A stretch of 64,000 nt of DNA from Linyphia triangularis (lineage: Eukaryota > Arthropoda > Arachnida > Araneae > Linyphiidae). This document shows positions 24,723 through 35,395 of the stretch, one piece after another (position 1 is the first letter of the stretch; each line of letters opens with the position of its first letter). The translations under genes were made by a program, and so were the position numbers. The notes beneath the pieces were generated by a model that had not been told where the DNA came from, did no database searches, and was given only the letters and a program-made list of their open reading frames with translations. Location: the NCBI GenBank assembly GCA_963978545.1, contig OZ021724.1, forward strand, positions 99,957,163 through 100,021,162, given 5' to 3'.

Positions 24723-25626
24723 GTATTTTCGCTTGGGACCGGGTATGCAAGGCTTGGTTACTATCCTAATCACAACAGAATTGAGTAAATACTGTGCCAA
24801 GAACATTTATGACGCACTTCATAACCAGACCCTCCAAGAAAGACACTTCATATCTTTCGCAAATTCAAATATACAATCAAAACAGCTTCGTTCGAGACGT
24901 CTATAGGAACCTTTTCTTTTGGCAAAGTATCAAAGATTCGAAAGGAAAAGAGCATATCTCTCACATGTTTATGAGCATACAAAAAAAAAAATACTTTTCC
25001 ATCGAGGATACACAGCAGCCACATTCCAGATAGAAGCAGTTAACCAATCAGATGATAAAAAAAAAACAAATATATAAGCTTCCACACTCAAACTGGCGAG
25101 AAAAAAGTCAGCCAAATAGCTTACTATTCTCACTAGTAGCCTCCCTACTTTTTATTTTTTTTTATTTTTTATTTATCTGTGTTCGCTCGCCAAGCGCTTT
25201 ATGCCTTATCTCTTTCCGCACCCTTACCATTTCACTTCTTTTTTTTTCTGTTGGTTTTTGGGGGGTGTCATTTTCACGCCATATTTTTTCACTCTTTTGC
25301 CGGGAATGTAAACTAGCGGAAAAGTGGACTATGTCAATATTTTTCTGCCTTACCCTTTGCACTCGTAATTATGCTTTAGAAAGTTAGCAAATAACTCGGA
25401 TTTTTTTTTCATGTTCAATCAAGATTAAATTTTTTTATGGAAATGTGTTCCAATTTAACTAGAAGGTTTACCATCCTTAAATCAAAAATTTAAAAATATA
25501 GCCCCTGAATACACCCCTTGACCTAGGATGGGAATGTGGCCACATAATATTATATTTTTCAACGTGACAAAATAATTTATTGAAACTACTAAGAATACTT
25601 AAGTATATTACACTACACCGCATTTA
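24723..25626. other. Unassigned AT-rich DNA with piggyBac-end trace
   Basis: No gene. The sequence TTACCCTTTGCACTCG at about 25349 matches the terminal repeat of the piggyBac-type elements at 20409 and 25627, but no partner end is seen. Several T-rich runs occur. Confidence 0.4.
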
Positions 25627-26275
25627 CCCTTTGCACTCCGCTGTCCCTTCTTAGTGGACATCGTAATCTAGCATATCACTAGGATGTGCCCACTCAGGGG
25701 ACATTAAAGTTTATTAGTGATTACGAAGAATTAACTTTTTCCAGCACAACTTTTTGAGAAATACATGTTTCCCTGAAGTTTTCTCTTGAAATGACACAAG
25801 AAATCAAATCAAAATATGGTAAAATTACCAAGATATATATAAAAAAACATTTCAGCGGGAATTTGTGTCAAAAGAGAACGTGAGAAGTGTTGGTTCACGA
25901 CGGTCCGAGCACTTTCCTGCGCCACTTGAAAGGAGCGATAAGGAGAGTTTGTCGATGGTTGGGTTTGTTGAAATTTACTGGCGCAAGGGCAACACTAGGG
26001 CTGAGCTGCTGGTAGCCGTCCAGAATGGTTCGGAGGTTAAAAATCTAAGAAATGTAATAACATGAACAAACTATAGAAACAATATTTAGGGGCGGAACGT
26101 AATGCCGGCACCTCCACCCAAAGCAAATCAACTTAGAATTACTTCAAACATAAATGTTTTGGTTGAGTTATCACAGTTTGCCCAATACAGACGCGATGTC
26201 CCCTATACGGGGACATACGAGCGCAATGGTAAAACGAGTGATGTCCCCCATACTGAGACATACGAGTGAAAAGGG
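25627..26275. mobile_element. piggyBac-type MITE, 649 bp
   Basis: The left end CCCTTTGCACTCCGCTGTCCC-like sequence is preceded by TTTA (a decayed TTAA), and the right end GAGTGAAAAGGG is followed by TTAA (26276-26279). Near the right end two tandem hairpins read GATGTCCCC...GGGGACATACGAG and GATGTCCCC...TGAGACATACGAG. The frame at 25865-26065 (66 codons) matches nothing I know. Confidence 0.8.
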
Positions 26276-26520
26276 TTAAAGTCAGCACAACCTCGATCGG
26301 GTTTCTTGTACTGTGTGTCGGTAAAGTCATGGTGCACTTTTGAGCTGGCACAAGAAATTAAATAAACAATATAGAAATGTGAAATCTTCACCAAATGAAA
26401 GGAATTTTTTGTCCATCCAACGACCTGGCAACGGATTCATTTTCCCAGCGTTCAGCAGTATATCCAGTTGTTTCTATATATATCGATGGTACCTTCCACA
26501 TCCAGGTCTTCCTAAAAATT

Positions 26521-27151
26521 CGAGAGGCGACTGCAATTTTTTGACCCCATTGAACATCAATCTGAATTTTCTATAGAAATAGGAGAAAAGTGAGTAGATT
26601 AGGAATCCACTGGTCTGCCGTGGCAAAAATGGCCGAAACTGATCAAAAATCGACTTGGAATGAGTTGAACTAACATCCGATTGCCAAATATGTCATAACT
26701 TGCCAAGAAGAGAACAAACTTTTTCGTCTGGCAACCCACTTCATTTTGATTTTCAATGAGAAAAAGCGCAAACTATTTCTAATTTCTGGCTCGGAAAACT
26801 TGTATCTTTTAAAAATAATATAAATTGACGTAATTTTTATTGCCAATTTGGCTCATTTGTGAAAGATGCAAGGAAGCCATCGACCGACATCCGAATCGTC
26901 TGCAACCTTCTTTAATGAAAATTAAAAAGTGAGGGTTACCAAATAAAAAAAAATGCTCATTATTTGGCAAGTTATGGCGCATTTGGCGATTGGATTTAGT
27001 TCAACTTATTAAAAGTCAATTTTTTACCAGTTTCGGCCATTTTTGCCACGGCAGACCAGTGGATTCCTAATCTACTCCCTTTTCTCCAATTTCTATAAAA
27101 AATTCAGAATGATGTTCAATGGGGTCCAAAAATTGCAGACGCCTCTCGGAC
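26521..27151 (+). mobile_element. Family B palindromic TA MITE, copy B2
   Basis: Family B ends are present (CGAGAGGCGACTGCAATTTT and GCCTCTCGGACTA). A short deletion in the middle removes most of the central CRE-like pair. A Tigger-like MITE lies nine bases beyond its right end. Confidence 0.92.
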
Positions 27152-27159
27152 TATTACTA

Positions 27160-27321
27160 CAGTAAACTTGCGATAACTCGAAGTTCAAGGGACTAGCCAA
27201 ATTCTTCCGAGTTATCCGAAGTCATTTTCTTATTCATGGCATATTTTTGGGATCTAATGAAAACTTCGAGACAAACGAATATTCGATTTAAGAGACTTCG
27301 AGTTTTATCGCGAGTTGACTG
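27160..27321. mobile_element. Pogo/Tigger-type MITE, 162 bp
   Basis: The ends CAGTAAACTTGCGATAACTC and, reversed, CAGTCAACTCGCGATAAAAC resemble pogo/Tigger terminal repeats. TA flanks both ends (27158-27159 and 27322-27323). No coding sequence. Confidence 0.85.
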
Positions 27322-27522
27322 TAAAAAGTTAAGTAATGGTAATGCATTTATTTTCTGTTCCCAGTAATATTTTAAACCAAGGTTTTTATACCGTGTTACT
27401 CCTGGGAATGTTGCCACTTTCTACGGTCTAATTTTTAATTTTCAAATCCCGGGAGAAGGGGAGGGGGGGTATGTTCCCTTTTACTACCTCTTCTGGAGGT
27501 GCTCATTGTCCATTTAATTATG

Positions 27523-28836
27523 ACTAGCTGAATACCCGTGCTGCGCTACGAAATTTTACCATTAGCATTTTAGTGATCAAAAGACATTCACTTCAGACGT
27601 TTGCTCCCATTTCGATCCCGACAAATTGATTTATCAAAATAGGAACTTTCCTTTGTTGACATTTTAAACGAAATTTATAATTGTGAATAGTAAACTGGAA
27701 TAGTTTATTGTGTTTATGTTTGCTCTTAGTTCTAAATTTCAAAGTAGTAGCTGTATTGGAATTAAGTTAATTAGACATTAAGTTAATCCTCGTATAGTTT
27801 CAATGTCGCGTCGTCTTTTCATCTCTTAAAAATTCGTTAATGGAATGATTTTTTTAACATTTGCAAAAAAATATCAGAAAAATGACTACATTGGAAGAGG
27901 AACATTCGGATATCCCTCGTTTGGAACATTTAACCCCTTTTCGACCCCTTAAAGTGGGTTAATCGAGATCGGAATAGCTTACTTTTTTTTCGTTTGTCTT
28001 TATTGATATTCTCGCCAATTTTTTGAGTTGTGACCAAATGGGAAGTAGGATATTCGAATGTCCCTCGTTTGGAACATTTAACCCCTTTTCGACCCCTTAA
28101 AGTGGGTTAATCGAGATCGGAATAGCTTACTTTTTTTTCGTTTGTCTTTATTGATATTCTCGCCAATTTTTTGAGTTGTGACCAAATGGGAAGTAGGATA
28201 TTCGAATGTCCCTCGTTTGGAACATTTAACCCCTTTTCGACCCCTTAAAGTGGGTTAATCGAGATCGGAATAGCTTACTTTTTTTTCGTTTGTCTTTATT
28301 GATATTCTCGCCAATTTTTTGAGTTGTGACCAAATGGGAAGTAGGATATTCGAATGTCCCTCGTTTGGAACATTTAACCCCTTTTCGACCCCTTAAAGTG
28401 GGTTAATCGAGATCGGAATAGCTTACTTTTTTTTCGTTTGTCTTTATTGATATTCTCGCCAATTTTTTGAGTTGTGACCAAATGGGAAGTAGGATATTCG
28501 AATGTCCCTCGTTTGGAACATTTAACCCCTTTTCGACCCCTTAAAGTGGGTTAATCGAGATCGGAATAGCTTACTTTTTTTTCGTTTGTCTTTATTGATA
28601 TTCTCGCCAATTTTTTGAGTTGTGACCAAATGGGAAGTGGGATATTCGAATGTCCCTCGTTTGGAACGTTTAACCCCTTTTCGACCCCTTAAAGTGGGTT
28701 AATCGAGATCGGAATAGCTCACTTTTTCTATTTTTACCATTGTTGATATTTGTGCCGATTTTCAGAGTTGTGACTATGTGGGAAGTGGGAGAATTAGTGA
28801 TGAGTGAGTGAGGGCTTTGCCTTATATATAGAGAGA
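27523..28836. mobile_element. CTAGCTG-type element with 148-bp internal tandem
   Basis: The element begins ACTAGCTGAATACCCGTGC, a kind of start seen in repeated elements of many invertebrates, and ends CTTATATATAGAGAG. The middle is a tandem array with a strict 148-bp period. GGAACATTTAACC starts at 27923, 28071, 28219, 28367, 28515 and 28663. The inner units look identical by eye, while the first and last carry changes, so the array grew recently from the inside. No protein is encoded. Confidence 0.85.
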
Positions 28837-29148
28837 CTACCCTAAAATATATTTATAATAATATGGTTGTGTTTAGCTGGCAATATTTGTCCGTATTTAT
28901 TATTGCGTGTATACATTCTACTCATATTTTCAGAAAAGTAGTAACGCTAAATATGTATAAAAATATTTCTTATTTTGAATAGATTTTCTAAAACGTGTCT
29001 TGCTAATTTTACACAAAAGCTCGTTATCTGTATCTTCGGGAGGTACAACATGCAAGACTATGACACATATTTTTTTTTTTCTACCACATGCTTAAAATAC
29101 GTAATTGAATATTTTATTGCGTTAGAATTAACACGAGAGCTACATAGT
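28837..29148. other. AT-rich DNA, nothing recognised
   Basis: No family match or convincing frame. The 94-codon + frame starting at 28975 runs into the neighbouring MITE. Confidence 0.35.
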
Positions 29149-29156
29149 ACCGGAAT

Positions 29157-29828
29157 TAGAGGTCGGCAATATATCCAAACTACGATATTTGTATCGATAT
29201 TTTTGTTTAAAAATATCGAATCAAGTCACAGATATATCGATATTTTCAAACATTTTTAGTTTTTTGACGATCGTTTTTTAGTTTCATATGTTTTTTCGAT
29301 TTTCTTTAATCCCTTTTCAAAAACTTCAAAACTAAAGTTTGGACTTGGCTGAGAGACAGTTGAAATAGCACCCTAACCCAAGAGATAACATAATGTAATG
29401 GAAAGATAAGATACTATATTAGTAGTCATTAACATAGCGCCGTTTCTGTTGTCAACGCGTGCCTAGAATTTTCATCTCATTTTAAATATTAAAAACATCT
29501 AAGTGCAAAATTTACGGTAAACTACATTTCAAAAAATGTTCTTTAAAAATAAATGTGAATTTATGCATTGACATCCAAATGTGTCTTATTTCTTCTGATT
29601 GGTAGTATCATTTATTTATAAAACAATTTTTATAATTTATTTATTTAAACAATTTTGGCATGAATTCATGAAAAGTAGAAATTTTGCCCCAAAAAACTTC
29701 GTTTCTGGCAAAATTGAAAATCAAATTAAAAAAAAAAAAAAAAATCATGTATCGATGTTGTATCGATATTTTTTTCTATACAACGATATAGTATCGATAT
29801 TTATTTTGATCGATATTTCCGACTTCTA
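29157..29828. mobile_element. hAT-type MITE with ATCGATA motifs, copy 1
   Basis: The ends are TAGAGGTCGGC and, reversed, TAGAAGTCGG. The flanks ACCGGAAT (29149-29156) and ACCGGAAC (29829-29836) form an 8-bp duplication with one change. Arms contain many TATCGATA palindromes. A family F fragment lies inside at about 29410-29665. The second copy is at 57881-58443. Confidence 0.9.
29410..29665 (+). mobile_element. Family F fragment inside hAT MITE
   Basis: It shares CATTAACATAGCGCCGTTTC and the following AAATATTAAAAACATCT with the 54-kb copy. It replaces the middle of the hAT MITE. Confidence 0.7.
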
Positions 29829-29836
29829 ACCGGAAC

Positions 29837-30372
29837 ACATAGTCAGAACAAGATTTAGACTATTTGAAATAGATTAAGAATTTTTTTTCTTTTTCTTTTT
29901 TTCGATCGAAGAAGAAAGTGGTCTTTTATAGCGTTTCGAATACGAAAAATCCGGATAATTCCCATCAGGGTATCTGAAAATCCCATTTTCGTGTTACCCT
30001 GGACCTTAAACCCAAGGGTATTGTATTCAACTGGTGAAAAGTGTGGTCCGGTGTCAGTCCCCACTCCAAGTTTGGGCACGCGCAGGAAAAAGACATTGAG
30101 TGCGCATGCGCATGCTCTGCTTGCTTGTATAAAAGGAAATGTACGTATGCTGATGTTGTTCTGTTGTATTGAAGTATCGATGTTTTATAAAACTCAAATA
30201 AAAAACACTTTGGAATGGGGCTTGGACTTAAGGCCCTGGGCAAGTTGTGCATCGGCTCTCTAAGCAGATTATTTTCTTTTAAATTTTGGATTATAGACTT
30301 ATAAAACATTCGAAAAAAAAATCGGATTTCTTTTTTCTTTTTTAGGATTTTTTGGATAGCATTTTGTTCCCA
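29837..30372. other. Unassigned DNA with promoter-like segment
   Basis: No repeat match. The segment includes CT-rich and T-rich runs at 29880 and 30330 and a promoter-like block described separately (30101-30202). The overlapping frames of 74-114 codons on both strands show no domain. Confidence 0.4.
30101..30202 (+). promoter_or_regulatory. Candidate promoter: NRF-1-like site, TATA box, AATAAA
   Basis: TGCGCATGCGCA at 30101-30112 is an exact palindromic NRF-1 type motif. TATAAAAG follows at 30128-30135 and AATAAA at 30197-30202. A second GCACGCGCAG lies just upstream near 30077. TATA and a polyadenylation signal 70 bp apart also fit the core of a small LTR, so this may be a retroelement promoter rather than a gene promoter. 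No coding frame downstream supports a gene. Confidence 0.35.
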
Positions 30373-30747
30373 ATAGACTAAGACGCGAATGCAAGTTTAT
30401 GTTACTCATCGAACATTACTCTGACTTTGCTTTTTTTAGAATGTAGAGAGGGTGTTAATAGATTATTCATATATTGGTCGTCAGGGAAGAAAGTGGCCGA
30501 AACTTCCAAAAATTAACTTACACTATATTGATTTAATATGTATCCTCCACTTTGCTTACTTTTACAAAATCCAAGTATTTAGGGCCAGAGAAGTGAAGTT
30601 GTCTCGTTTAAAATCAAAGAACGGTGGACTACTACATAAAAAAAATAATGTTTAATATTCGGCAAGTTATGAACATATTTCGAAATTGAATTTAATTCAA
30701 CACTTTTGAAGCCAATTTTTGAGTAATTTTGTACATTTTTCTCCCTG
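30373..30747 (-). mobile_element. Degraded family B fragment
   Basis: Diverged sequence parallels family B: TAGACTAAGACGCGAATGCAA at the end, CATCGAACATTACTCTGA, then GTGGCCGAAACTTCC and CGGCAAGTTATG. It stops where a SINE family 2 tail begins. Confidence 0.65.
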
Positions 30748-30896
30748 CACACCAGAGCCAAAGGTCCCGGTTCGAATCCTGGAGTTAGACATGCATGTTT
30801 GTAGTTGGGAATCCACGTTAAGCTGTAGGTCCCGGGATGATACGCCGTCATAGTGCACAAAAATAGGTCGTTGAACGTACAAACCAACCAATCCAT
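30748..30896 (+). mobile_element. SINE family 2, 5' truncated
   Basis: It contains the B-box-like GGTTCGAATCC and the family 2 body AATCCACGTTAAGCTGTAG and AAAATAGGTCGTTGA, ending CAAACCAACCAATCC. The tRNA-like A-box end is missing. It joins directly to the family B fragment. Confidence 0.8.
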
Positions 30897-31400
30897 AACA
30901 TCAGTATATTCATAAGATACGTAACATTATTCTACATTTATACACTAATACTCGCAACATACTACATTAATATTTATTTTCAAGTGGGCAATCCCCACAC
31001 AGACTACTATTAAATGGCGTGGTTTTTTTTTTTGTTTTTCCCAATGTACCTACTCAAGACAAAAATCTGTCACTCTTCGAAAAGCTGACTTACCTTACTT
31101 TTCCCCTTTCTGATGACACGGCGATTTGATACCGAAATATCACGTTTCGCTGACACGATAATTTTCGGATGTAGTTTTTTGCCTCCCGAAAAATACCGTT
31201 TCTTATCTTGCAAGGAGTACCTTGGGTGAAATGCATATCTGTTATAATGGTTTATTTTTAATAGTCACGTTGGGTAATAAAGAGTAATCTGGAGTTAGTT
31301 CAATATTAAGATATGATGGGAAAAAAAAAACGACCGTAAAATATTTACTGTCTGGTTAACAAATTTTTTTAACGAATAGAGGTTTGTGGACAGCATTCTC
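30897..31400. other. Unassigned intergenic DNA
   Basis: No family match or gene. A short poly-T is at 31025 and a poly-A at 31321. Confidence 0.4.
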
Positions 31401-31404
31401 TATA

Positions 31405-32088
31405 GTCCGAGAGGCGACTGCAATTTTTGGACCCCATCGAACATCATTCTGAATTTTTTATAGACATTGGAGAAAAGTGAATAGATTAGGTATCCACTGG
31501 TCTGCCGTGGCAAAAATGGCCGAAACTGATCAAAAATCGACTTAGAATGTGTTGAACTAAAATCCGATTGCCAAATATGTCATAACTTGCCAAAAATAGA
31601 ACAAACATTTTCGTCTGGCAACCCACTGCATTTTGATTTTCAATGAGAAAAAGCGCAAACGATTTCTGATCTCTGGCTCGGAAAACTTATATCATTTAGA
31701 AGTAAGCCAAATTGGCGACATTAGTTACGTCATCAGTGACGTAATGTTTATTGCCAACTTGGTTCCCTTTTAATAGATGCAAGTAGACCGTCGCCAGATA
31801 TCTGAATCGTCTGCAACCATCTTAATTGAAAATTAAAGAGTGAGGGTTACCAAAAAAAAAAAAAATGCTCCGTATTTGGCAAGTTATGGCGCATTTGGCA
31901 ATTGGATTTAGTTCAACTTATTAAAAGTCGATTTTTGATCAGTTTCGGCCATTTTTGCCAGTGATGACCAGTGGATTCGTAATCTGTGCAGACCAGTGGA
32001 TTCGTAATCTGCTCACTTTTCTCTAATTTCTATAAAAAATTCAGAATGATGTTCGGTGGGGTCCAAAAATTGCAGTCACCTCTCAGTC
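31405..32088 (+). mobile_element. Family B palindromic TA MITE, copy B3
   Basis: Complete family B element flanked by TA. The centre keeps TTACGTCA-N4-TGACGTAA (about 31724-31743). A short direct duplication of CAGTGGATTCGTAATCTG near 31970-32010 is private to this copy. Confidence 0.93.
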
Positions 32089-32207
32089 TACTACTCTTGT
32101 AATTTCAATGTTTAAAATTTGGAACTGTTTTAAGATTTTTATTCTCAAATGTAAAACAGATTTTTTTTTTTTTTTTTTTTAAATATAACCTCGCACATAC
32201 CATTTGA

Positions 32208-32392
32208 TTGGTTGGTTGGTTGTATTCAGATTATCTGGCGCCGTCAGCAACACGAGGGCTAAAATGCGCCGAAACTTTCTTCATTAGACAAGCCAACATA
32301 CATTTGCAAACATCCATGCCTAACACGGGACTCGAACCCGCAACCTCGCGGTCTAGAAGCCAGCACGCTAACCACTATACCGTTTGGTCGGC
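32208..32392 (-). mobile_element. tRNA-derived SINE family 1, minus strand
   Basis: Reads GCCGACCAAACGGTATAG on the minus strand, with B box GGGTTCGAGTCCC intact. The flanks ATACCATTTGA at 32197-32207 and 32395-32405 form an 11-bp duplication. The tail lies on the left as TTGGTTGGTTG. Confidence 0.93.
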
Positions 32393-32405
32393 CAATACCA
32401 TTTGA

Positions 32406-32861
32406 ATTTTAGTCCTGACAATAACATTTAAACAGCGCCTTACAACAAGCATACCAAATTTCATAGTTCTAGCTGTACTAGAAGTACCTTAGTAATTCGA
32501 TGATCAGTGAGTGGTTGAATCTCAAAATATGCCATTTTCTACCATTTCTGAATTTGATTATCTCGACAAACAATATAACTGAAGACTTGAAACTTAGCGG
32601 TCTCACTAAGTGGCTAACAGCCTCCGTAAAAATTTTTTTAGCTCTCAGGTAAACTGCAATGCTCAGATATGAGAGATGAAAATACTGTTTAGTTGCTTCC
32701 AGGAAAAAATGTCTGGCAGTGAACTTGGCTGATGCACTGCCGTACACCTATATTGGCTGTAACAAACAGTATAACAAATAGTGACATAAAATAAACTCAA
32801 TGATTTCTACCGTCATCATCTCGCAATTGACATCGACAAAAAAGGGTAATCTGGAAGTAGA
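32406..32861. other. Unassigned DNA left of nested hAT locus
   Basis: No gene. The end (CATCATCTCGCAATTGACATC near 32815) resembles 34918-34945 inside the hAT-like element, so part may be related hAT sequence. Confidence 0.4.
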
Positions 32862-32871
32862 GTTTAAATCA

Positions 32872-33573
32872 GGCGTCTTCTCACTTTAGGCACCTCGAAA
32901 ATAGGCTATTTTCGCGATTTTTTTTTCGAGGATTTTTGCAAACAATTATGGGATAAAATGGATCCTATATAATAAATACATCTTTCAAGTACAAGAAATT
33001 TTTTTATTTTTTTGAACAATTATTATAATAAAACAGTAGCATCGAAAAACCCGTGTAGAAATGTAATGTTGATGAAATTTCGGTAACTATCCGGCCGATT
33101 GTCATGAAATTTGAATGACATATTCTTCATAGTTATGGCTATAGCGCATATCATCAGATTTTTGAAATTTTGATTTGAAGTCTTTTTTTTTTTTTTACAA
33201 AACACTACAAAACACACACGCTTTTTTTTTACTTTTTCGAAAAACGTACGCCATTTTGTTATTTTCGCGAATATCAAAAATCTGATGATATGCGCTATAG
33301 CCATAACTATGAAGAATATGTCATTCAAATTTCATGACAATCGGCCGGATAGTTTCCAAAATTTCATCAACATTACATTTCTACACGGGTTTTTCGATGC
33401 TACTGTTTTATTATAATAATTGTTCAAAAAAATAAAAAAATAAAAAATTTCTTGTACTTGAAAGATGTGTTTATTATATAGGATCCATTTTATCCCATAA
33501 TTGTTTGCAAAAATCCTCGAAAAAAAATCGCGAAAATAGCCTATTTTCGAGGTGCCTAAAGTGAGAAGACGCC
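32872..33573. mobile_element. Foldback element with near-identical 320-bp arms
   Basis: The arms run from GGCGTCTTCTCACTTTAGG inward for about 310-325 bp and are nearly perfect inverted copies, leaving a loop of about 60-70 bp around 33180-33245. An exact 8-bp duplication TTAAATCA flanks it (32864-32871 and 33574-33581). The near-identity of the arms suggests recent origin or arm conversion. It sits across the left boundary of the hAT-like element and so arrived later. No protein is encoded. Confidence 0.92.
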
Positions 33574-33704
33574 TTAAATCAGCGTCAGCCACTAGGCTGC
33601 CCGCGGGCCGGATCTAGCCCGCGACAGCTTTTTTTCTGGCCCGCCGGTAGAACAGAAGAGTAAAAATCAAATTTTGCGGAAATAATATTAATTTGTCTAC
33701 AATA

Positions 33705-33836
33705 ATGACCGGCTTGACCGGCGGCGATTGTAGCGGAAAGTTCGGCGTTAGTCGTTTCTTGGCGGGCTTTCATTCCAGCAATCATTTCTACCAACTGCTT
33801 CATTTGGTCTTCCTTCATTCCTCTAGTAATTGGCAT
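33705..33836 (-). pseudogene. Truncated Gypsy-type gag start
   Basis: Only the first 44 or so codons remain, beginning MPITRGMKEDQMKQ and rich in charged residues and alanine, as at the start of many Gypsy gag proteins. It lies 12 bases past a primer-binding-site-like sequence next to an LTR end, which is the main reason for the call. Reading past codon 44 passes into hAT sequence. It encodes no domain that I can name. Confidence 0.6.
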
Positions 33837-33848
33837 TCGAAATTATGA

Positions 33849-33868
33849 GACCCCACTTCTGATACCAC
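33849..33868 (-). promoter_or_regulatory. Candidate tRNA primer-binding site
   Basis: The minus strand reads GTGGTATCAGAAGTGGGGTC directly after the LTR terminal ATAACA. TGGTATCAGAAGTGGG has the TGG start expected for annealing to a tRNA 3' CCA end. Confidence 0.65.
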
Positions 33869-34081
33869 TGTTATGAATTTTTCCGCTGAGGCAATGACGG
33901 CACAGTTTTTCAGATAAAAACTAGTATTTATTCTCTTTAGGAAAACTCACAAAATTTATTCACAGATAACAGTGCAATCACTATTAATCTTCAATACAAG
34001 CCTCAACAAGAACAGCTTCGAATATAGCGATTACTCACTCCAATAGGTCAACAAAGCGATCGAGATCAGCTTTGCACAAAT
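33869..34081 (-). mobile_element. Truncated family D Gypsy LTR
   Basis: In minus orientation this is the 3' half of the LTR seen complete at 52513-52967, with TGTTATGAATTTTTCCGC (reverse) at the internal edge. It stops in the AAGCGATC...AGCTT block and meets a complete LTR of the same family in opposite orientation. Confidence 0.85.
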
Positions 34082-34550
34082 TGTTGCACAAATTGTCTGT
34101 ATATATTGTAAATAGTGACGTATTATTTTAAAATTCTATTGTAATTTATTTTTATCTTATTTTATTTATTAATAGAGATTATGCAGGTTAGAAAAAGGTG
34201 GCAACACCTAAAGCAATCGAGAAGTTTCGAGATGTTTCTTTTCCGACGAATTGGCTGGAAATTTCTCGATTATTCTCTCGCGCCAAGTATTTAAAGACCG
34301 GAGAGAGGGAAAGTTTTCAGATTGACTTCGGACTTCGTTGAAAGCTGATCGCGGTCGCTTTGTTGACCTATTGGAGTGAGCTTGTATAATCGCTATATTC
34401 GAAGCTGTTCTTGTTGAAACTTGTATTGACGATTAGTAGTGATTGCACTGTTATCTGTGAATAAATTTTGTGAGTTTTCTGAAGAGAGAATAAATATTTT
34501 TATACTGTAAAAACTGTGCCATCATTGCCTGAGTGGAAAAATTCATAACA
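34082..34550 (+). mobile_element. Family D Gypsy-type LTR, complete
   Basis: A 469-bp LTR starting TGTTGCACAAATTG and ending ATTCATAACA. It contains AATAAATTTTGTGAG (polyadenylation signal) near 34462 and a TATTTAAAGACC TATA-like block near 34289. The primer-binding sequence found beside the neighbouring LTR is absent after its end. No target duplication is visible, so this may be a recombination product rather than a clean solo LTR. Confidence 0.87.
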
Positions 34551-35340
34551 GTATGTGTTTACTACCAAAAACCGCGTTTTCCATAAGTGGCCCGCCTCAG
34601 TAAGTCAGAAAAATCCTTTTTTTTTTTTCTGAGACTGCCACAAAAATAAAAAAAACAATAGTTTGAATCATTACCAATGACGCATTCTTTCGCATTGCTT
34701 AGTTTATTACTTATGATACCCAACCCCCTCGACTCGTGAATGGCACAATTCGAATTCTGCTTTTTTGAATGTGATAGGCAGGAGTTGGTTTTAATGCATA
34801 CTGGCCTCTTTTGTTTTGACGTGAAAAGAAGTATCGTGATCTCTATGACTCCAGTGCAATATTGGCGTCGAGGACTAGTTTTAAACGCAAAGTAGATAGA
34901 AAAGCGGACCAGCCGTCATCGTCTCGCAATTAACATCGACTAAAATGAAGGATTTAGGAGGTATGTTTTAAATATCTTAATTAATAATTTGTTTATGCCA
35001 AGTCACATTGTAATATTGTCACTAAAGATTAATTTCTTTTATGAATTTAATGTACAATGTAAAGAAAACTATTTTTTTTTTTTTTTTTTTTTTTTTTAAT
35101 TATTTGAAGCAAGAATCAAATATCAATTATTTTTTTATTAATATATAGAAAAGTTAAATTATTGTTTCAGTTTTCGAAATTGTTTTATATTGTTAAATCT
35201 TTAGTAATTATCACATTTCTAACATTGAACATATGTAATAAAGCAATATATTTATTGGCGTATTCAGTATAAATCTGCGGCCCGCGGAAAGTTCCAACAT
35301 AAGTCATGCGGCCAGTCTTTAAAAGTTAGTGGCGAACGCT
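34551..35340. other. Right interior of hAT-like element
   Basis: AT-rich hAT interior with a poly-T of about 25 near 35072. 34690-34960 has the more even base use of former transcribed sequence. No transposase motif is recognised. Confidence 0.45.
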
Positions 35341-35395
35341 GGTTTAAATACTTTTATTAGGACAAAAATTATTTTGATTATACCAAGCATTATTT

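Larger units (their letters stand above)
33580..35341. mobile_element. hAT-like element containing Gypsy LTR sequence
   Basis: The ends are CAGCGTCAGCCACTA and, reversed, CAGCGTTCGCCACTA, a hAT-like terminal repeat. The 8-bp duplication GTTTAAAT is exact at 32862-32869 and 35342-35349 once the foldback is removed. GC-rich subterminal blocks (TGCCCGCGGGCCGG on the left, GCGGCCCGCGG on the right) frame the interior. Gypsy-derived sequence occupies about 33705-34550. No hAT transposase is readable. Confidence 0.85.

Noticed and set aside
25865..26065. 66-codon plus frame
   Set aside because: Short, inside a piggyBac-type MITE, with no recognisable domain.
27923..28810. CRISPR-like array
   Set aside because: Units are 148-bp direct repeats without variable spacers, inside a eukaryotic mobile element.
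29965..30309. Overlapping 90- and 114-codon frames on both strands
   Set aside because: They overlap each other in opposite strands over promoter-like DNA and show no domain.
33023..33328. 101-codon minus frame
   Set aside because: It runs across the palindromic foldback element.
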